Assembly: GCA_050701635.1 (NCBI GenBank)
Contig: JBOGDF010000166.1
Location: 1 to 12,081 of the forward strand
Direction: 5' to 3'
DNA: 12,081 bases
DNA from: WHSM01 sp050701635
Lineage (GTDB): Bacteria; Actinomycetota; Actinomycetes; Mycobacteriales; Micromonosporaceae
Of the stretch, positions 1-6,875 are shown piece after piece. Position numbers and translations under genes: made by a program. The notes under the pieces are model-generated. The model worked only from the letters and a program-made list of their open reading frames with translations. It made no database searches and had not been told where the DNA came from. Every line of letters starts with the position of its first letter. Positions within the stretch are counted from its first letter, which is position 1.

Positions 1-2
1 GC

Positions 3-935
3 GTGACCCGGGCGGCCGACCCGCCGCGGACGCCCCGGGTGTGGCTGCACCGGCTGGACGTGAAGGGGTCGCCGTACGCGTACATCGCGCCGTTCTTTCT
101 GATCTTCGCCGTCTTCGGCGGCTTCCCGCTGCTCTACACCGGCTGGATGTCGCTGCACGACTGGAACCTGCTCGACACCGAGCACCCGTACGTCGGGTTC
201 GCCAACTACACCCGGCTGTTCAGCGACCCGTACTTCTGGAACGCGCTGGTCAACACGGTGTCGATCTGGCTGCTCTCCACCGTGCCGCAGCTGCTGCTGG
301 CGCTGCTGCTGGCGCACCTGCTCAACACCCGGTTGCGGGCGCGTACGTTCTTCCGCGCCGGGATGCTGCTGCCGAACGTCACTTCTGTGGTCGCGGTCGC
401 GGTGATCTTCACCCAGCTGTTCGGCCGCGACTACGGGTTGATCAACTGGCTGCTCGGCGGGCTCGGCCTCGGGCACGTCGACTGGCAGGCAGGGCGCGCC
501 AGCTCCCACATCGCGATCGCGGTGATGGTGATCTGGCGCTGGACCGGCTACAACGCGCTGATCTACCTGGCCGCGATGCAGGCGATCCCGCACGAGCTGT
601 ACGAGTCCGCCACCCTCGACGGGGCCACGCCGATGCAGCAGCTGCGCCAGATCACGGTCCCGATGATCCGGCCCACCATCATCTTCACCGTCATCGTCTC
701 CACCATCGGGGGGATGCAGCTGTTCGCCGAGCCGCTGCTGTTCGACACCTCGCCCGGCAGCGCCAGCGGTGGCGCGTCCCGGCAGTTCCAGACCCTGACC
801 CTCTTCCTGTACGAGCAGGGCTTCCGGCTGTACGAGTTCGGCTACGCCGCCGCGTCCGCGTGGGTGATGTTCGTGATCATCGTGATCGCCGCCGCGGTGA
901 ATTTCCTGGTCGTACGCAGGATCCGAGCGACGTGA
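3..935 (+). CDS. Carbohydrate ABC transporter permease, MalF/CebF type
   Basis: Inner-membrane permease subunit of a binding-protein-dependent sugar importer. The 310-residue protein has a hydrophilic N-terminus (about 1-22), a first membrane segment near 25-47, several further hydrophobic segments and a last one near 283-304, as expected for a six-helix MalF-type subunit. The cytoplasmic EAA loop that docks on the ATPase is visible at about 198-219 (ELYESATLDGA, then a VP at 219-220). The start is the GTG at 3; bases 3-6 read GTGA, so it would overlap the TGA stop of an upstream gene by 4 bp, most likely the solute-binding protein, which lies outside the window. A 10-bp gap separates it from the second permease. 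Substrate is inferred only from the adjacent beta-glucosidase: a beta-glucoside such as cellobiose is plausible. The true start could lie elsewhere because only two upstream bases are visible. Confidence 0.9.
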   Translation: MTRAADPPRTPRVWLHRLDVKGSPYAYIAPFFLIFAVFGGFPLLYTGWMSLHDWNLLDTEHPYVGFANYTRLFSDPYFWNALVNTVSIWLLSTVPQLLLALLLAHLLNTRLRARTFFRAGMLLPNVTSVVAVAVIFTQLFGRDYGLINWLLGGLGLGHVDWQAGRASSHIAIAVMVIWRWTGYNALIYLAAMQAIPHELYESATLDGATPMQQLRQITVPMIRPTIIFTVIVSTIGGMQLFAEPLLFDTSPGSASGGASRQFQTLTLFLYEQGFRLYEFGYAAASAWVMFVIIVIAAAVNFLVVRRIRAT

Positions 936-945
936 GGGAGGCGAC

Positions 946-1779
946 ATGACCGGAGCGCAGGGCATCCGGCGGCCGGGGCGATTGACGTACCTGGCGCTCG
1001 CTGGGGTGCTGTTCGTCTCGGCGTTCCCGCTGTACTGGACCGGCGTGGTGGCCAGCCACGACAACCGGGCGTACGCCGCGATCCCGCCGCAGCTGCTGCC
1101 GGGCCCGAACTTCGGGAGCAACGCGGAGCAGGTCTTCGAGCTGTCGTACTTCGGGATGGCGCTGGCCAACTCGTTCCTGGTCGCGGGCACGATCACGTTC
1201 GCGGTGGTGCTGCTGTCGACGCTGTCCGGGTTCGCGTTCGCGAAGCTGCGGTTCCGCGGCGGCAACGCGCTGCTGCTGGCGGTGATCGCCACCATGATGG
1301 TGCCCACCCAGCTCGGCATCATCCCGCTCTACCTGCTGATGGTGGAGCTGGGCTGGACCGACACCCTGACCGCGGTGATCGTGCCGTCGCTGGTCAGCGC
1401 GTTCGGGGTGTTCTTCATGACCCAGTACCTGCGGGAAGCGCTCCCCACCGAGCTCCTCGAAGCCGGCCGGGTCGACGGCTGCAACACGCTGCGGCTGTTC
1501 TGGCACGTCGTACTGCCGGCTGCCCGGCCCGCCGCCGCCGTACTCGGGATGCTCACCTTCATGACCGCCTGGAACGACTTCTTCTGGCCGCTGGTCGTCC
1601 TCACCCCGGACAACCCGACGGTGCAGGTGGCGATCTCCTCGCTGGCCAGCGGCCTGATCCCGGACTACACGGTGGTGCTCACCGGCACGGTGCTCGGCAC
1701 CGTACCGCTGGTGCTGGTCTTCGTCCTGCTGGGCAAGTACATCGTCGGAGGAATCATGCACGGGGCGATAAAGGGATGA
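946..1779 (+). CDS. Carbohydrate ABC transporter permease, MalG/CebG type
   Basis: Second permease subunit, expected to form a heterodimer with the preceding one. It has 277 residues, a normal MalG-family length, with a first hydrophobic segment at about 14-35, a large periplasmic-type loop (about 36-68), and further membrane segments ending near 242-262. The EAA loop is clear at about 163-182 (REALPTELLEAGRVDGC), including the conserved EAG..DG core. An excellent Shine-Dalgarno (GGGAGG, 936-941) lies 4 bp before the ATG at 946, which settles the start. The stop overlaps the start of the beta-glucosidase in an ATGA arrangement (1776-1779), indicating translational coupling. No ATPase gene is present, which is normal for actinomycete sugar importers that share one MsiK-type ATPase (known of the family; not shown here). 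Confidence 0.92.
   Translation: MTGAQGIRRPGRLTYLALAGVLFVSAFPLYWTGVVASHDNRAYAAIPPQLLPGPNFGSNAEQVFELSYFGMALANSFLVAGTITFAVVLLSTLSGFAFAKLRFRGGNALLLAVIATMMVPTQLGIIPLYLLMVELGWTDTLTAVIVPSLVSAFGVFFMTQYLREALPTELLEAGRVDGCNTLRLFWHVVLPAARPAAAVLGMLTFMTAWNDFFWPLVVLTPDNPTVQVAISSLASGLIPDYTVVLTGTVLGTVPLVLVFVLLGKYIVGGIMHGAIKG
1433..1446. promoter_or_regulatory. CebR-like palindrome inside permease gene (weak)
   Basis: A 14-bp near-palindrome (GGGAAGCGCTCCCC) with one mismatched pair around a perfect AGCGCT centre. It matches the Streptomyces CebR operator consensus TGGGAGCGCTCCCA, as I recall it, at 11 of 14 positions. It lies within the codons for the EAA loop (REALPT), so the resemblance may be produced by coding constraint. 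Intragenic CebR sites are known in Streptomyces bglC, which is why it is recorded. Confidence 0.2.
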
Positions 1780-3218
1780 CCCAGACGCAGGCGGCCACCG
1801 ATCAGACGCTCCGCTTTCCACCGGACTTCCTGTGGGGTGCGGCGACGGCGGCGTACCAGATCGAGGGGGCGGTACGGGCCGACGGGCGGGCACCGTCCAT
1901 CTGGGACACGTTCAGCCACTCCCCCGGCGCCATCGACGGCGGCGACACCGGTGACGTGGCGTGCGACCACTACCACCGGTACGCCGGCGACGTCGCGCTG
2001 ATGGCGGAGCTGGGGCTGCGGGCGTACCGGTTCTCGGTGGCGTGGCCCCGGGTGCAGCCGTCCGGTGCCGGCGGCGGGGAGCCGGGAGCGGGCAGCGGGG
2101 GGCCGGGTGCGGGCGGCGGCGCCAACCGGGCCGGGCTGGATTTCTACGACCGGCTGGTGGACGCGCTGTGCGCCCACGGGATCGCGCCGATGGCGACGCT
2201 CTACCACTGGGACCTGCCGCAGGCGCTGGAAGACGCCGGCGGCTGGACCAGCCGGGACACCGCCCTGCGGTTTGCCGACTACGCCGCGCTCGTCCACCAG
2301 CGGCTCGGCGACCGGGTACGCCACTGGACCACCCTCAACGAGCCGTGGTGCTCCGCCTTCCTCGGGTACGCCGCCGGCATCCACGCGCCGGGCCGGCGGG
2401 ACCCCGCCGCCGCGTTCACCGCCGCCCACCACCTGCTGCTGGCGCACGGCGTCGCGACCCAGGCGCTGCGGGCGGCGGGCGCGGCGGAGATCTCGCTGGT
2501 GCTCAACCCCGCACCCGTCAGCGGACCCCCCGAGGCCGTACGCCACATCGACGGACTGCACAACCGGCTGTTCCTCGACCCCGTACTGCGGGGCCGCTAC
2601 CCCGACGACGTGCTGGCGACCGCGTCCCGGTTCGCCGACCTCGGCTTCATCCGGGACGGCGACCTGGAGACCATCGCGCAGCCCCTCGACGCGCTCGGCG
2701 TCAACTACTACCAGCCGATCGTGCTCGGGGAGGCCGTGCCGGGCGGGCCCGCCAATCCGGCGTACCCCGGGAGTGAGGGGATCCGGTTCGTGGGGGCGGA
2801 CGGGCCGCGTACCGCGATGGACTGGTCGATCCGGCCCGAGGGGCTGACCGCGATCCTGGAGCGGATCGCCGCCGACTATCCCCCGGTGCCGCTGTGGGTC
2901 ACCGAGAACGGGGCGGCATTCGACGACACGCCCGCCGGCGGGCGGGTCGCCGACCCGGGCCGGATCGGCTATCTCGACGGGCATCTGCGCGCGGCGTACG
3001 AGGCGCTGCGCCGCGGCGTCGACCTGCGCGGCTTCCTGGTCTGGTCGCTGCTGGACAACTTCGAATGGGCGTACGGGTACGCCAAACGGTTCGGTCTGGT
3101 GTACGTCGACTACACCACCCAGCAACGCGTACCGAAGGACAGTGCACGCTGGTACCGGGAGGTCATCGCACGCGGCGGCCTGCCCGCCCGACCATGGACC
3201 GACAGTGAGGAGCCCTAG
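1776..3218 (+). CDS. GH1 family beta-glucosidase
   Basis: Retaining glycoside hydrolase of family GH1, predicted to release glucose from cellobiose or other beta-glucosides after import; no signal peptide is visible, so it is cytoplasmic. The 480-residue TIM-barrel protein carries the N-terminal signature FLWGAATAAYQIEG (18-31; Q28 binds sugar), YHWDLP (143-148), the acid/base motif TLNEP with E189, the nucleophile motif VTENG with E377, and the aglycone-side SLLDNFEW (424-431, with E430). Everything needed for catalysis is present. The start ATG overlaps the permease stop (ATGA) and has only a weak AAGGG before it, so translation is probably coupled. An oddity is a Gly-rich stretch at residues 96-116 made of three imperfect heptads, placed in the loop between WPRVQPSG and GLDFYDRLVD, where homologues usually have a short linker. 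The next gene follows with no spacing. Confidence 0.95.
   Translation: MTQTQAATDQTLRFPPDFLWGAATAAYQIEGAVRADGRAPSIWDTFSHSPGAIDGGDTGDVACDHYHRYAGDVALMAELGLRAYRFSVAWPRVQPSGAGGGEPGAGSGGPGAGGGANRAGLDFYDRLVDALCAHGIAPMATLYHWDLPQALEDAGGWTSRDTALRFADYAALVHQRLGDRVRHWTTLNEPWCSAFLGYAAGIHAPGRRDPAAAFTAAHHLLLAHGVATQALRAAGAAEISLVLNPAPVSGPPEAVRHIDGLHNRLFLDPVLRGRYPDDVLATASRFADLGFIRDGDLETIAQPLDALGVNYYQPIVLGEAVPGGPANPAYPGSEGIRFVGADGPRTAMDWSIRPEGLTAILERIAADYPPVPLWVTENGAAFDDTPAGGRVADPGRIGYLDGHLRAAYEALRRGVDLRGFLVWSLLDNFEWAYGYAKRFGLVYVDYTTQQRVPKDSARWYREVIARGGLPARPWTDSEEP
2061..2123 (+). repeat. Three imperfect 21-bp tandem repeats in the beta-glucosidase gene
   Basis: Three consecutive 21-bp units encode the heptads SGAGGGE, PGAGSGG and PGAGGGA (residues 96-116 of the GH1 protein). 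The units share the pattern cc-GGn-GCn-GGC-nGC-GGn-G and stay in frame, so they lengthen a surface loop without disrupting the barrel. Such GC-rich in-frame repeats are typical products of replication slippage. Confidence 0.75.
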
Positions 3219-4235
3219 GTGACGACCGGAGCGACCCGGCGGCGACCCACCCTGGAGGCGGTGGCGCTGCGCGCCGGCGTGTCCCGGGCGACCGTCTCCC
3301 GGGTGGTCAACGGCAACCCGCACGTCTCCGAGTCGGTACGCGACGTGGTGAACCGGGCGGTGACGGAGCTCGGATACGTACCGAACCCGGCCGCCCGCAG
3401 CCTGGTCACCCAGCGCACCGACTCGGTCGCGTTGATCATCTCCGAGCCGCCGACCCGGATCTTCTCCGACGACCCGTTCTTCGCCGGGGTGATCCGCGGC
3501 GTCAGCCAGGAGCTCGACGCCGCCGGACGCCAGCTGGTGCTGATGATGACCGAGGCGAACGCCGACCACAGCCGGATCGAAAGCTACGTCGCCGGCGGCC
3601 ACGTCGACGGCGTCATGCTGATCTCGCTGCACGGCGCCGATCCGCTGCCCGCCACGCTGGCCCGGATGGGGCTGCCGGTGGTGTGCGGCGGCCGGCCGCT
3701 GGCGAGCGTGGCGCTGCCGTACACCGACAGCGACAACTCCGGCGGCGCCGAGGTCGCCGTACGCCACCTGATGGAGCGGGGCCGGCGCCGGATCGCGACG
3801 ATCGCGGGCCCGCAGGACATGAACGCCGGCATCGACCGGCTTGCCGGCTACCGCGCCGCGCTGGCCGGCGGCGAGCGACGTTCCCTGATCGCGGTCGGCG
3901 ACTTCACCCGGGAGTCCGGGGAGCAGGCGATGCGGCAGCTGCTCGCCGACGACCCGCAGCTGGACGCGGTGTTCGTCGCCTCCGACCCGATGGCGCTCGG
4001 CGCGCTGCGGGCGCTGTACGCCGCCGGACGCCGGGTCCCCGAGGACGTCGCGGTGGTCGGCTTCGACGACATCGACTCCGCCCGGTACGCCGACCCGCCG
4101 CTGACCACCATCCGGCAGCCCGTCGAAGGCCTGGGCCGCGAAATGGTCCGCTTCCTGGTACGCCGCCTCGCCGGCGAACTCCCCACCGACCCGGTGATCT
4201 TGCCGACCGAGCTGATCGTCCGCGAGTCCAGCTAG
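3219..4235 (+). CDS. LacI-family transcriptional regulator
   Basis: Probable ligand-responsive repressor of the sugar operon it ends. The 338-residue protein has an N-terminal LacI helix-turn-helix at about 11-32 (TLEAVALRAGVSRATVSRVV, then NG), a hinge helix at about 55-64 (PNPAARSL, with the leucine that inserts in the minor groove), and a periplasmic-binding-protein-like effector domain from about 68 to the end, including the conserved AVVGFDDIDSARYADPPLTT block and the following IRQP. The start is the GTG at 3219, directly after the TAG stop of the glucosidase; a GAGGAG box (3207-3212) lies 6 bp upstream and inside the glucosidase reading frame. Position and family suggest a CebR-like role, responding to cellobiose or a similar glucoside, but the ligand is inferred. 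Unlike Streptomyces cebR, which is transcribed separately upstream of cebEFG-bglC, this regulator is the last gene of the operon and would autoregulate. Confidence 0.92.
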   Translation: MTTGATRRRPTLEAVALRAGVSRATVSRVVNGNPHVSESVRDVVNRAVTELGYVPNPAARSLVTQRTDSVALIISEPPTRIFSDDPFFAGVIRGVSQELDAAGRQLVLMMTEANADHSRIESYVAGGHVDGVMLISLHGADPLPATLARMGLPVVCGGRPLASVALPYTDSDNSGGAEVAVRHLMERGRRRIATIAGPQDMNAGIDRLAGYRAALAGGERRSLIAVGDFTRESGEQAMRQLLADDPQLDAVFVASDPMALGALRALYAAGRRVPEDVAVVGFDDIDSARYADPPLTTIRQPVEGLGREMVRFLVRRLAGELPTDPVILPTELIVRESS

Positions 4236-4240
4236 GCCGA

Positions 4241-4300
4241 GCGATCTTGGGGTTCTGGCGGTCTCACCGCACTCCCGACCAGCCAATACCCCAAGATCAC
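4241..4300. terminator. Dyad element between convergent genes, probable bidirectional terminator
   Basis: A perfect 11-bp inverted repeat, GATCTTGGGGT (4243-4253) and ACCCCAAGATC (4288-4298), extendable to 13 bp with one mismatch (4241-4300). The 34-nt interior holds a second perfect hairpin, GCGGT-CTC-ACCGC (4258-4270), and CTGG/CCAG (4255-4258, 4279-4282). It starts 5 bp after the regulator stop and ends 27 bp before the dapF stop. Both strands can fold it, so it can terminate both transcripts. There is no T-run on either side, as is common for actinomycete hairpin terminators. It could equally be a copy of a dispersed palindromic repeat. Confidence 0.7.
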
Positions 4301-4327
4301 GGGAAGGCGCCGCGTGGGTGGGGCGGC

Positions 4328-5158
4328 TCAGGTGACGGTGGCGAGCCAGGTGGGGTCGAGGGTGCCGTGTGCGACGAGGACCGCGGGGCCTGCGAGCCAG
4401 CACGCCTGCTCCTCCAGCGTGACGACCACCCTGCCGCCGGGCACCTCCACCGACACCTCGCCGGTGGTACGCCCACCGTCCCGCAGCGCCACCGCGGCGA
4501 CCGCGCACGCGCCGGTGCCGCAGGAGAGGGTCTCCCCCGACCCCCGCTCATGCACCCGCATCGTCACGTCGCGCTCGCCGGTCCGCGCGGCCAGCTCGAC
4601 GTTGACGCCGTCCGGGAAGACGGCGGTGTCGTACGACGGGGCAGCGTCCAGGTCGAAGCCGGGGAGCTCGTCGGCGGCCACCCCGCAGACCAGGTGCGGG
4701 TTGCCCATCGAGACCACGGTGCCGCGCAGCCGGCGCCCCGCGATCACGGCGTACGACTCGCCGCCGTACCCGGGCGGGCCCAGGTCGACGGCGATGTCGC
4801 CGGTGGCCGGGGCGCGTACGGGTTTCAGGCCGGCTCGGGTCGCCAGCGACCACTGTCCGGGCCGGGCGAGCCCCTCCGAGAGCAGGTATCGCACGAAGAC
4901 CCGGCTGCCGTTGCCGCACATCTCCGCGACCGAGCCGTCGGCGTTGAGGTAGTCCATGAACCACTCGGCGTCGCCGGCCATCGCCGCCGCGTCCGGGTGC
5001 TTCGCCGCGCGTACCACCCGCAGTACGCCGTCGCCGCCGATCCCGGTACGCCGGTCGCACAGCGCGCGTACCAGCGCGGGCGTCAGATCGAGCGCACCGT
5101 CCAGGTCCGGCAGCAGGACGAAGTCGTTGCCGGTGCCGTGGCCTTTGCTGAACCGCAC
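4328..5158 (-). CDS. dapF: Diaminopimelate epimerase
   Basis: Converts LL-diaminopimelate to the meso form, the precursor of lysine and of the peptidoglycan peptide in organisms that use meso-DAP. It is a PLP-independent, two-cysteine racemase acting in the cytosol. The 276-residue protein shows the N-terminal FSKGHGTGNDFVLL (3-16), the first catalytic cysteine in EMCGNGSR (C81) and the second in SCGTGACA (C213), plus SMGNPHLV (150-157) and ERGSGET (204-210). Both halves of the pseudo-symmetric fold are complete. The start is GTG at 5158, immediately before the conserved RFSKGHGTGND; no alternative fits the family better. It lies 9 bp downstream of miaA in the same direction and is probably cotranscribed. 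It converges with the LacI-type gene across a 92-bp junction. Confidence 0.96.
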   Translation of the reverse strand: MRFSKGHGTGNDFVLLPDLDGALDLTPALVRALCDRRTGIGGDGVLRVVRAAKHPDAAAMAGDAEWFMDYLNADGSVAEMCGNGSRVFVRYLLSEGLARPGQWSLATRAGLKPVRAPATGDIAVDLGPPGYGGESYAVIAGRRLRGTVVSMGNPHLVCGVAADELPGFDLDAAPSYDTAVFPDGVNVELAARTGERDVTMRVHERGSGETLSCGTGACAVAAVALRDGGRTTGEVSVEVPGGRVVVTLEEQACWLAGPAVLVAHGTLDPTWLATVT

Positions 5159-5167
5159 CCGTCGATC

Positions 5168-6067
5168 CTACGTACCCTCGGCGGCTTTCAGCGCGGCGGC
5201 AACCAGGTCGGGCCGGGTAGCGTCCAGCCACACGATCCGCGGGTCGCGGCGGAACCAGGAGCGCTGCCGACGTACGAACCGGCGGGTGGCCTGCACCGTC
5301 GCCGCGCGCGCCTCGTCCTCGGTGCACTCGCCGGCGAGGAAGCGCAGCACCTGCTGGTAGCCGAGCGCCCGGCTCGCGGTACGCCCCTCGCGCAGCCCGG
5401 CGGCCTCCAGCGCGCGTACCTCGTCCACCAACCCGGCCGCCCACATCCGGTCCACCCGCAGCGCGATCCGCTCGTCCAGCAGCTCGGTGTCGAGATCGAG
5501 CCCGAGCTGCACCGCCGGGTACGCCGGCCCCGGCTCGGGCAGCGCCGCGACGAACCCGCCGGTCAGCTCGACCACCTCCAGCGCCCGTACGATCCGGCGC
5601 CCGTTACTGGGCAGGATCCGCTCGGCGGCCGCCGGATCGACCCGGGCGAGCCGGGCGTGCAGCGCGGCCGGCCCGAATGCGGCGAGCTCCGCCTCCAGCT
5701 GGGCGCGCAACGCGGGGTCGGTGCCGGGGAACTCGAACCGGTCCAGTACGGCGCGCACGTACAACCCGGAGCCACCGACCAGCAACGGCGGGCGACCCGC
5801 GGCGAGCAGCCGGTCCACCTCCGACCGGGCGCGCTCCTGGTACTCCGCGACGCTCGCCTCCCGGGTCACCGGCCAGATGTCGAGCAGATGGTGCGGTACG
5901 CCGTCCCGCTCCGCCTCCGTGAGCTTGGCGGTGCCGATGTCCATGCCCTGGTAGAGCTGCATCGAGTCGGCGTTGACCACCTCGCCGCCGAGCGCCTGTG
6001 CCAGCGCCACCCCGAGCCCGGACTTGCCAGTGGCGGTCGGCCCCACCACGGCAATCACCCGAGTCAC
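5168..6067 (-). CDS. miaA: tRNA dimethylallyltransferase
   Basis: Transfers a dimethylallyl group from DMAPP to N6 of A37 in tRNAs that read UNN codons, giving i6A37, the substrate of MiaB encoded 2.5 kb away. The 299-residue protein begins with a P-loop (GPTATGKSG, 9-17), followed by DSMQLYQGMDIGTAKLT (34-50; D34 is the usual catalytic aspartate), LVGGSGLY (96-103), the RRIVRALEV region (157-165) and the C-terminal tRNA-contacting TRRFVRRQRSWFRRD (241-255). Length is normal. The frame is open much further upstream (to about 6478), but those residues are antisense-like Arg/Ala-rich sequence overlapping the previous gene. The GTG at 6067 puts the P-loop at residue 9, as in the family, and overlaps the upstream stop by 4 bp (GTGA), so translation is probably coupled. 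Confidence 0.96.
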   Translation of the reverse strand: MTRVIAVVGPTATGKSGLGVALAQALGGEVVNADSMQLYQGMDIGTAKLTEAERDGVPHHLLDIWPVTREASVAEYQERARSEVDRLLAAGRPPLLVGGSGLYVRAVLDRFEFPGTDPALRAQLEAELAAFGPAALHARLARVDPAAAERILPSNGRRIVRALEVVELTGGFVAALPEPGPAYPAVQLGLDLDTELLDERIALRVDRMWAAGLVDEVRALEAAGLREGRTASRALGYQQVLRFLAGECTEDEARAATVQATRRFVRRQRSWFRRDPRIVWLDATRPDLVAAALKAAEGT

Positions 6068-6774
6068 GCCGGCACCCACGACGCTACGAAGTAGCCGACT
6101 CCGTAGGGCGCGTCCTGGCAGAGCAGCTCGCCCCGAAACCCGGCGCCGATGGTGGCGCCGGCGAGCACCTGCCACGCTGCCCGCCCGCCGGCCATCAGCT
6201 CCGCCGCGAGCGCCGGGTCGAGCCCGTCGAGCGCCTGCCGGTCGGCGCTGCCCAGGGCGGTCGCGAGCGCCTTGTCGTACGCCTCCGCGCGGGGGTCGAA
6301 AGAGCCCGGAGCCTTCTCGGTACGCCGTGCCGATCCGTCCCCCATCACCAGCAACCCGAGCGAACCGTCCGCTTCCCGCAGCGCGCCGCCGATCCGCCGG
6401 CACTGCTCGGTGGTCGCCGACGGCGGTACGCCGCGCCCGTACTGCGGAATCTCGGTGCCGGCCTGTCCCAGCAGCCACGCGCCCACCATGATCGACAGCG
6501 GCAGCTCGCCAGCACCCGGACCCGGCTCACCGCCGAGATTCACCGACGGGCCGGCACCGTACCGGCGAAAGGTCCCGTGGTCAGCGGGCCGGTAGCTCGC
6601 ATCGTCGGGACCGCAACCCACCACGACCACGGTCTGCGGCCCGGTGGCGAGCATGCGGGCTACCGCATCACCACAGGCGGTACGCAGCTCGTCCAGCTCG
6701 CCGGCGGCGCCCTGAGCGATCTCCGGGATCAGCATCGGCGGGTGCGGGCACACCGCGACGGCTCGGACAGGCAC
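6064..6774 (-). CDS. LigB-like class III extradiol dioxygenase-fold protein, function unknown
   Basis: A 236-residue protein resembling the actinobacterial family annotated as class III extradiol ring-cleavage dioxygenase subunit B-like, which is repeatedly found next to miaA. The visible hallmarks are an N-terminal CPHPPMLIPEI (9-19; H11 corresponds to a metal-ligand histidine in LigB-type enzymes), PADHGTF (63-69, H66 a possible second ligand), MGDGSARRTEKAPGSFDPRA (144-163) and a C-terminal APYGVGYFVASW. I cannot identify a convincing third metal ligand, so catalytic activity is unproven. No real substrate is known to me. The GTG at 6774 follows a G-rich GGTGGGGG. Its stop overlaps the miaA start by 4 bp, so the two are made together; this places it near tRNA modification without proving a role. 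Confidence 0.85.
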   Translation of the reverse strand: MPVRAVAVCPHPPMLIPEIAQGAAGELDELRTACGDAVARMLATGPQTVVVVGCGPDDASYRPADHGTFRRYGAGPSVNLGGEPGPGAGELPLSIMVGAWLLGQAGTEIPQYGRGVPPSATTEQCRRIGGALREADGSLGLLVMGDGSARRTEKAPGSFDPRAEAYDKALATALGSADRQALDGLDPALAAELMAGGRAAWQVLAGATIGAGFRGELLCQDAPYGVGYFVASWVPA

Positions 6775-6820
6775 GCCCCCACCGTAGCGGTGAAGCCCCG
6801 CGTCTCACGCTGCTGCGGGA

Positions 6821-6856
6821 TTGACACACGACAGGAGTCACAAAAGGCAATAAGGT
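6821..6856 (+). promoter_or_regulatory. Candidate promoter for the DUF349-VOC unit
   Basis: This lies in the 205-bp region (6775-6979) shared by the divergent LigB-like and DUF349 genes, which is visibly more AT-rich around 6820-6860 than its surroundings. A perfect TTGACA is at 6821-6826 and a TAAGGT at 6851-6856, close to the actinomycete -10 form TAGRRT. Their spacing of 24 bp is too long for a standard promoter; the better-spaced partner of TAAGGT is ACGACA (6828-6833, 17-bp spacer). The leftward promoter for the LigB-like gene must also be in this region, but I cannot point to it. Confidence 0.4.
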
Positions 6857-6875
6857 CACGGTTCGGCGGCAGCCG

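Noticed and set aside
1665..4508. Very long open frame (over 900 codons) on the minus strand across the glucosidase and regulator genes
   Set aside because: It is antisense to well-recognised genes and its product is Arg/Gly/Val-rich low-information sequence, the usual shadow of GC-rich third positions.
3683..6094. Long open frame (about 800 codons) on the plus strand across regulator, dapF and miaA
   Set aside because: It overlaps three confidently identified genes in the wrong frame or strand and resembles no family; it is a compositional shadow.
6068..6478. N-terminal extension of miaA (137 residues)
   Set aside because: It overlaps the LigB-like gene out of frame, is Arg/Ala-rich, and the GTG at 6067 gives the expected family length with the P-loop at residue 9.
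6821..6856. TTGACA plus TAAGGT as a standard sigma-70 promoter
   Set aside because: The 24-bp spacing is too long; kept only as a candidate, with ACGACA as the alternative -35.
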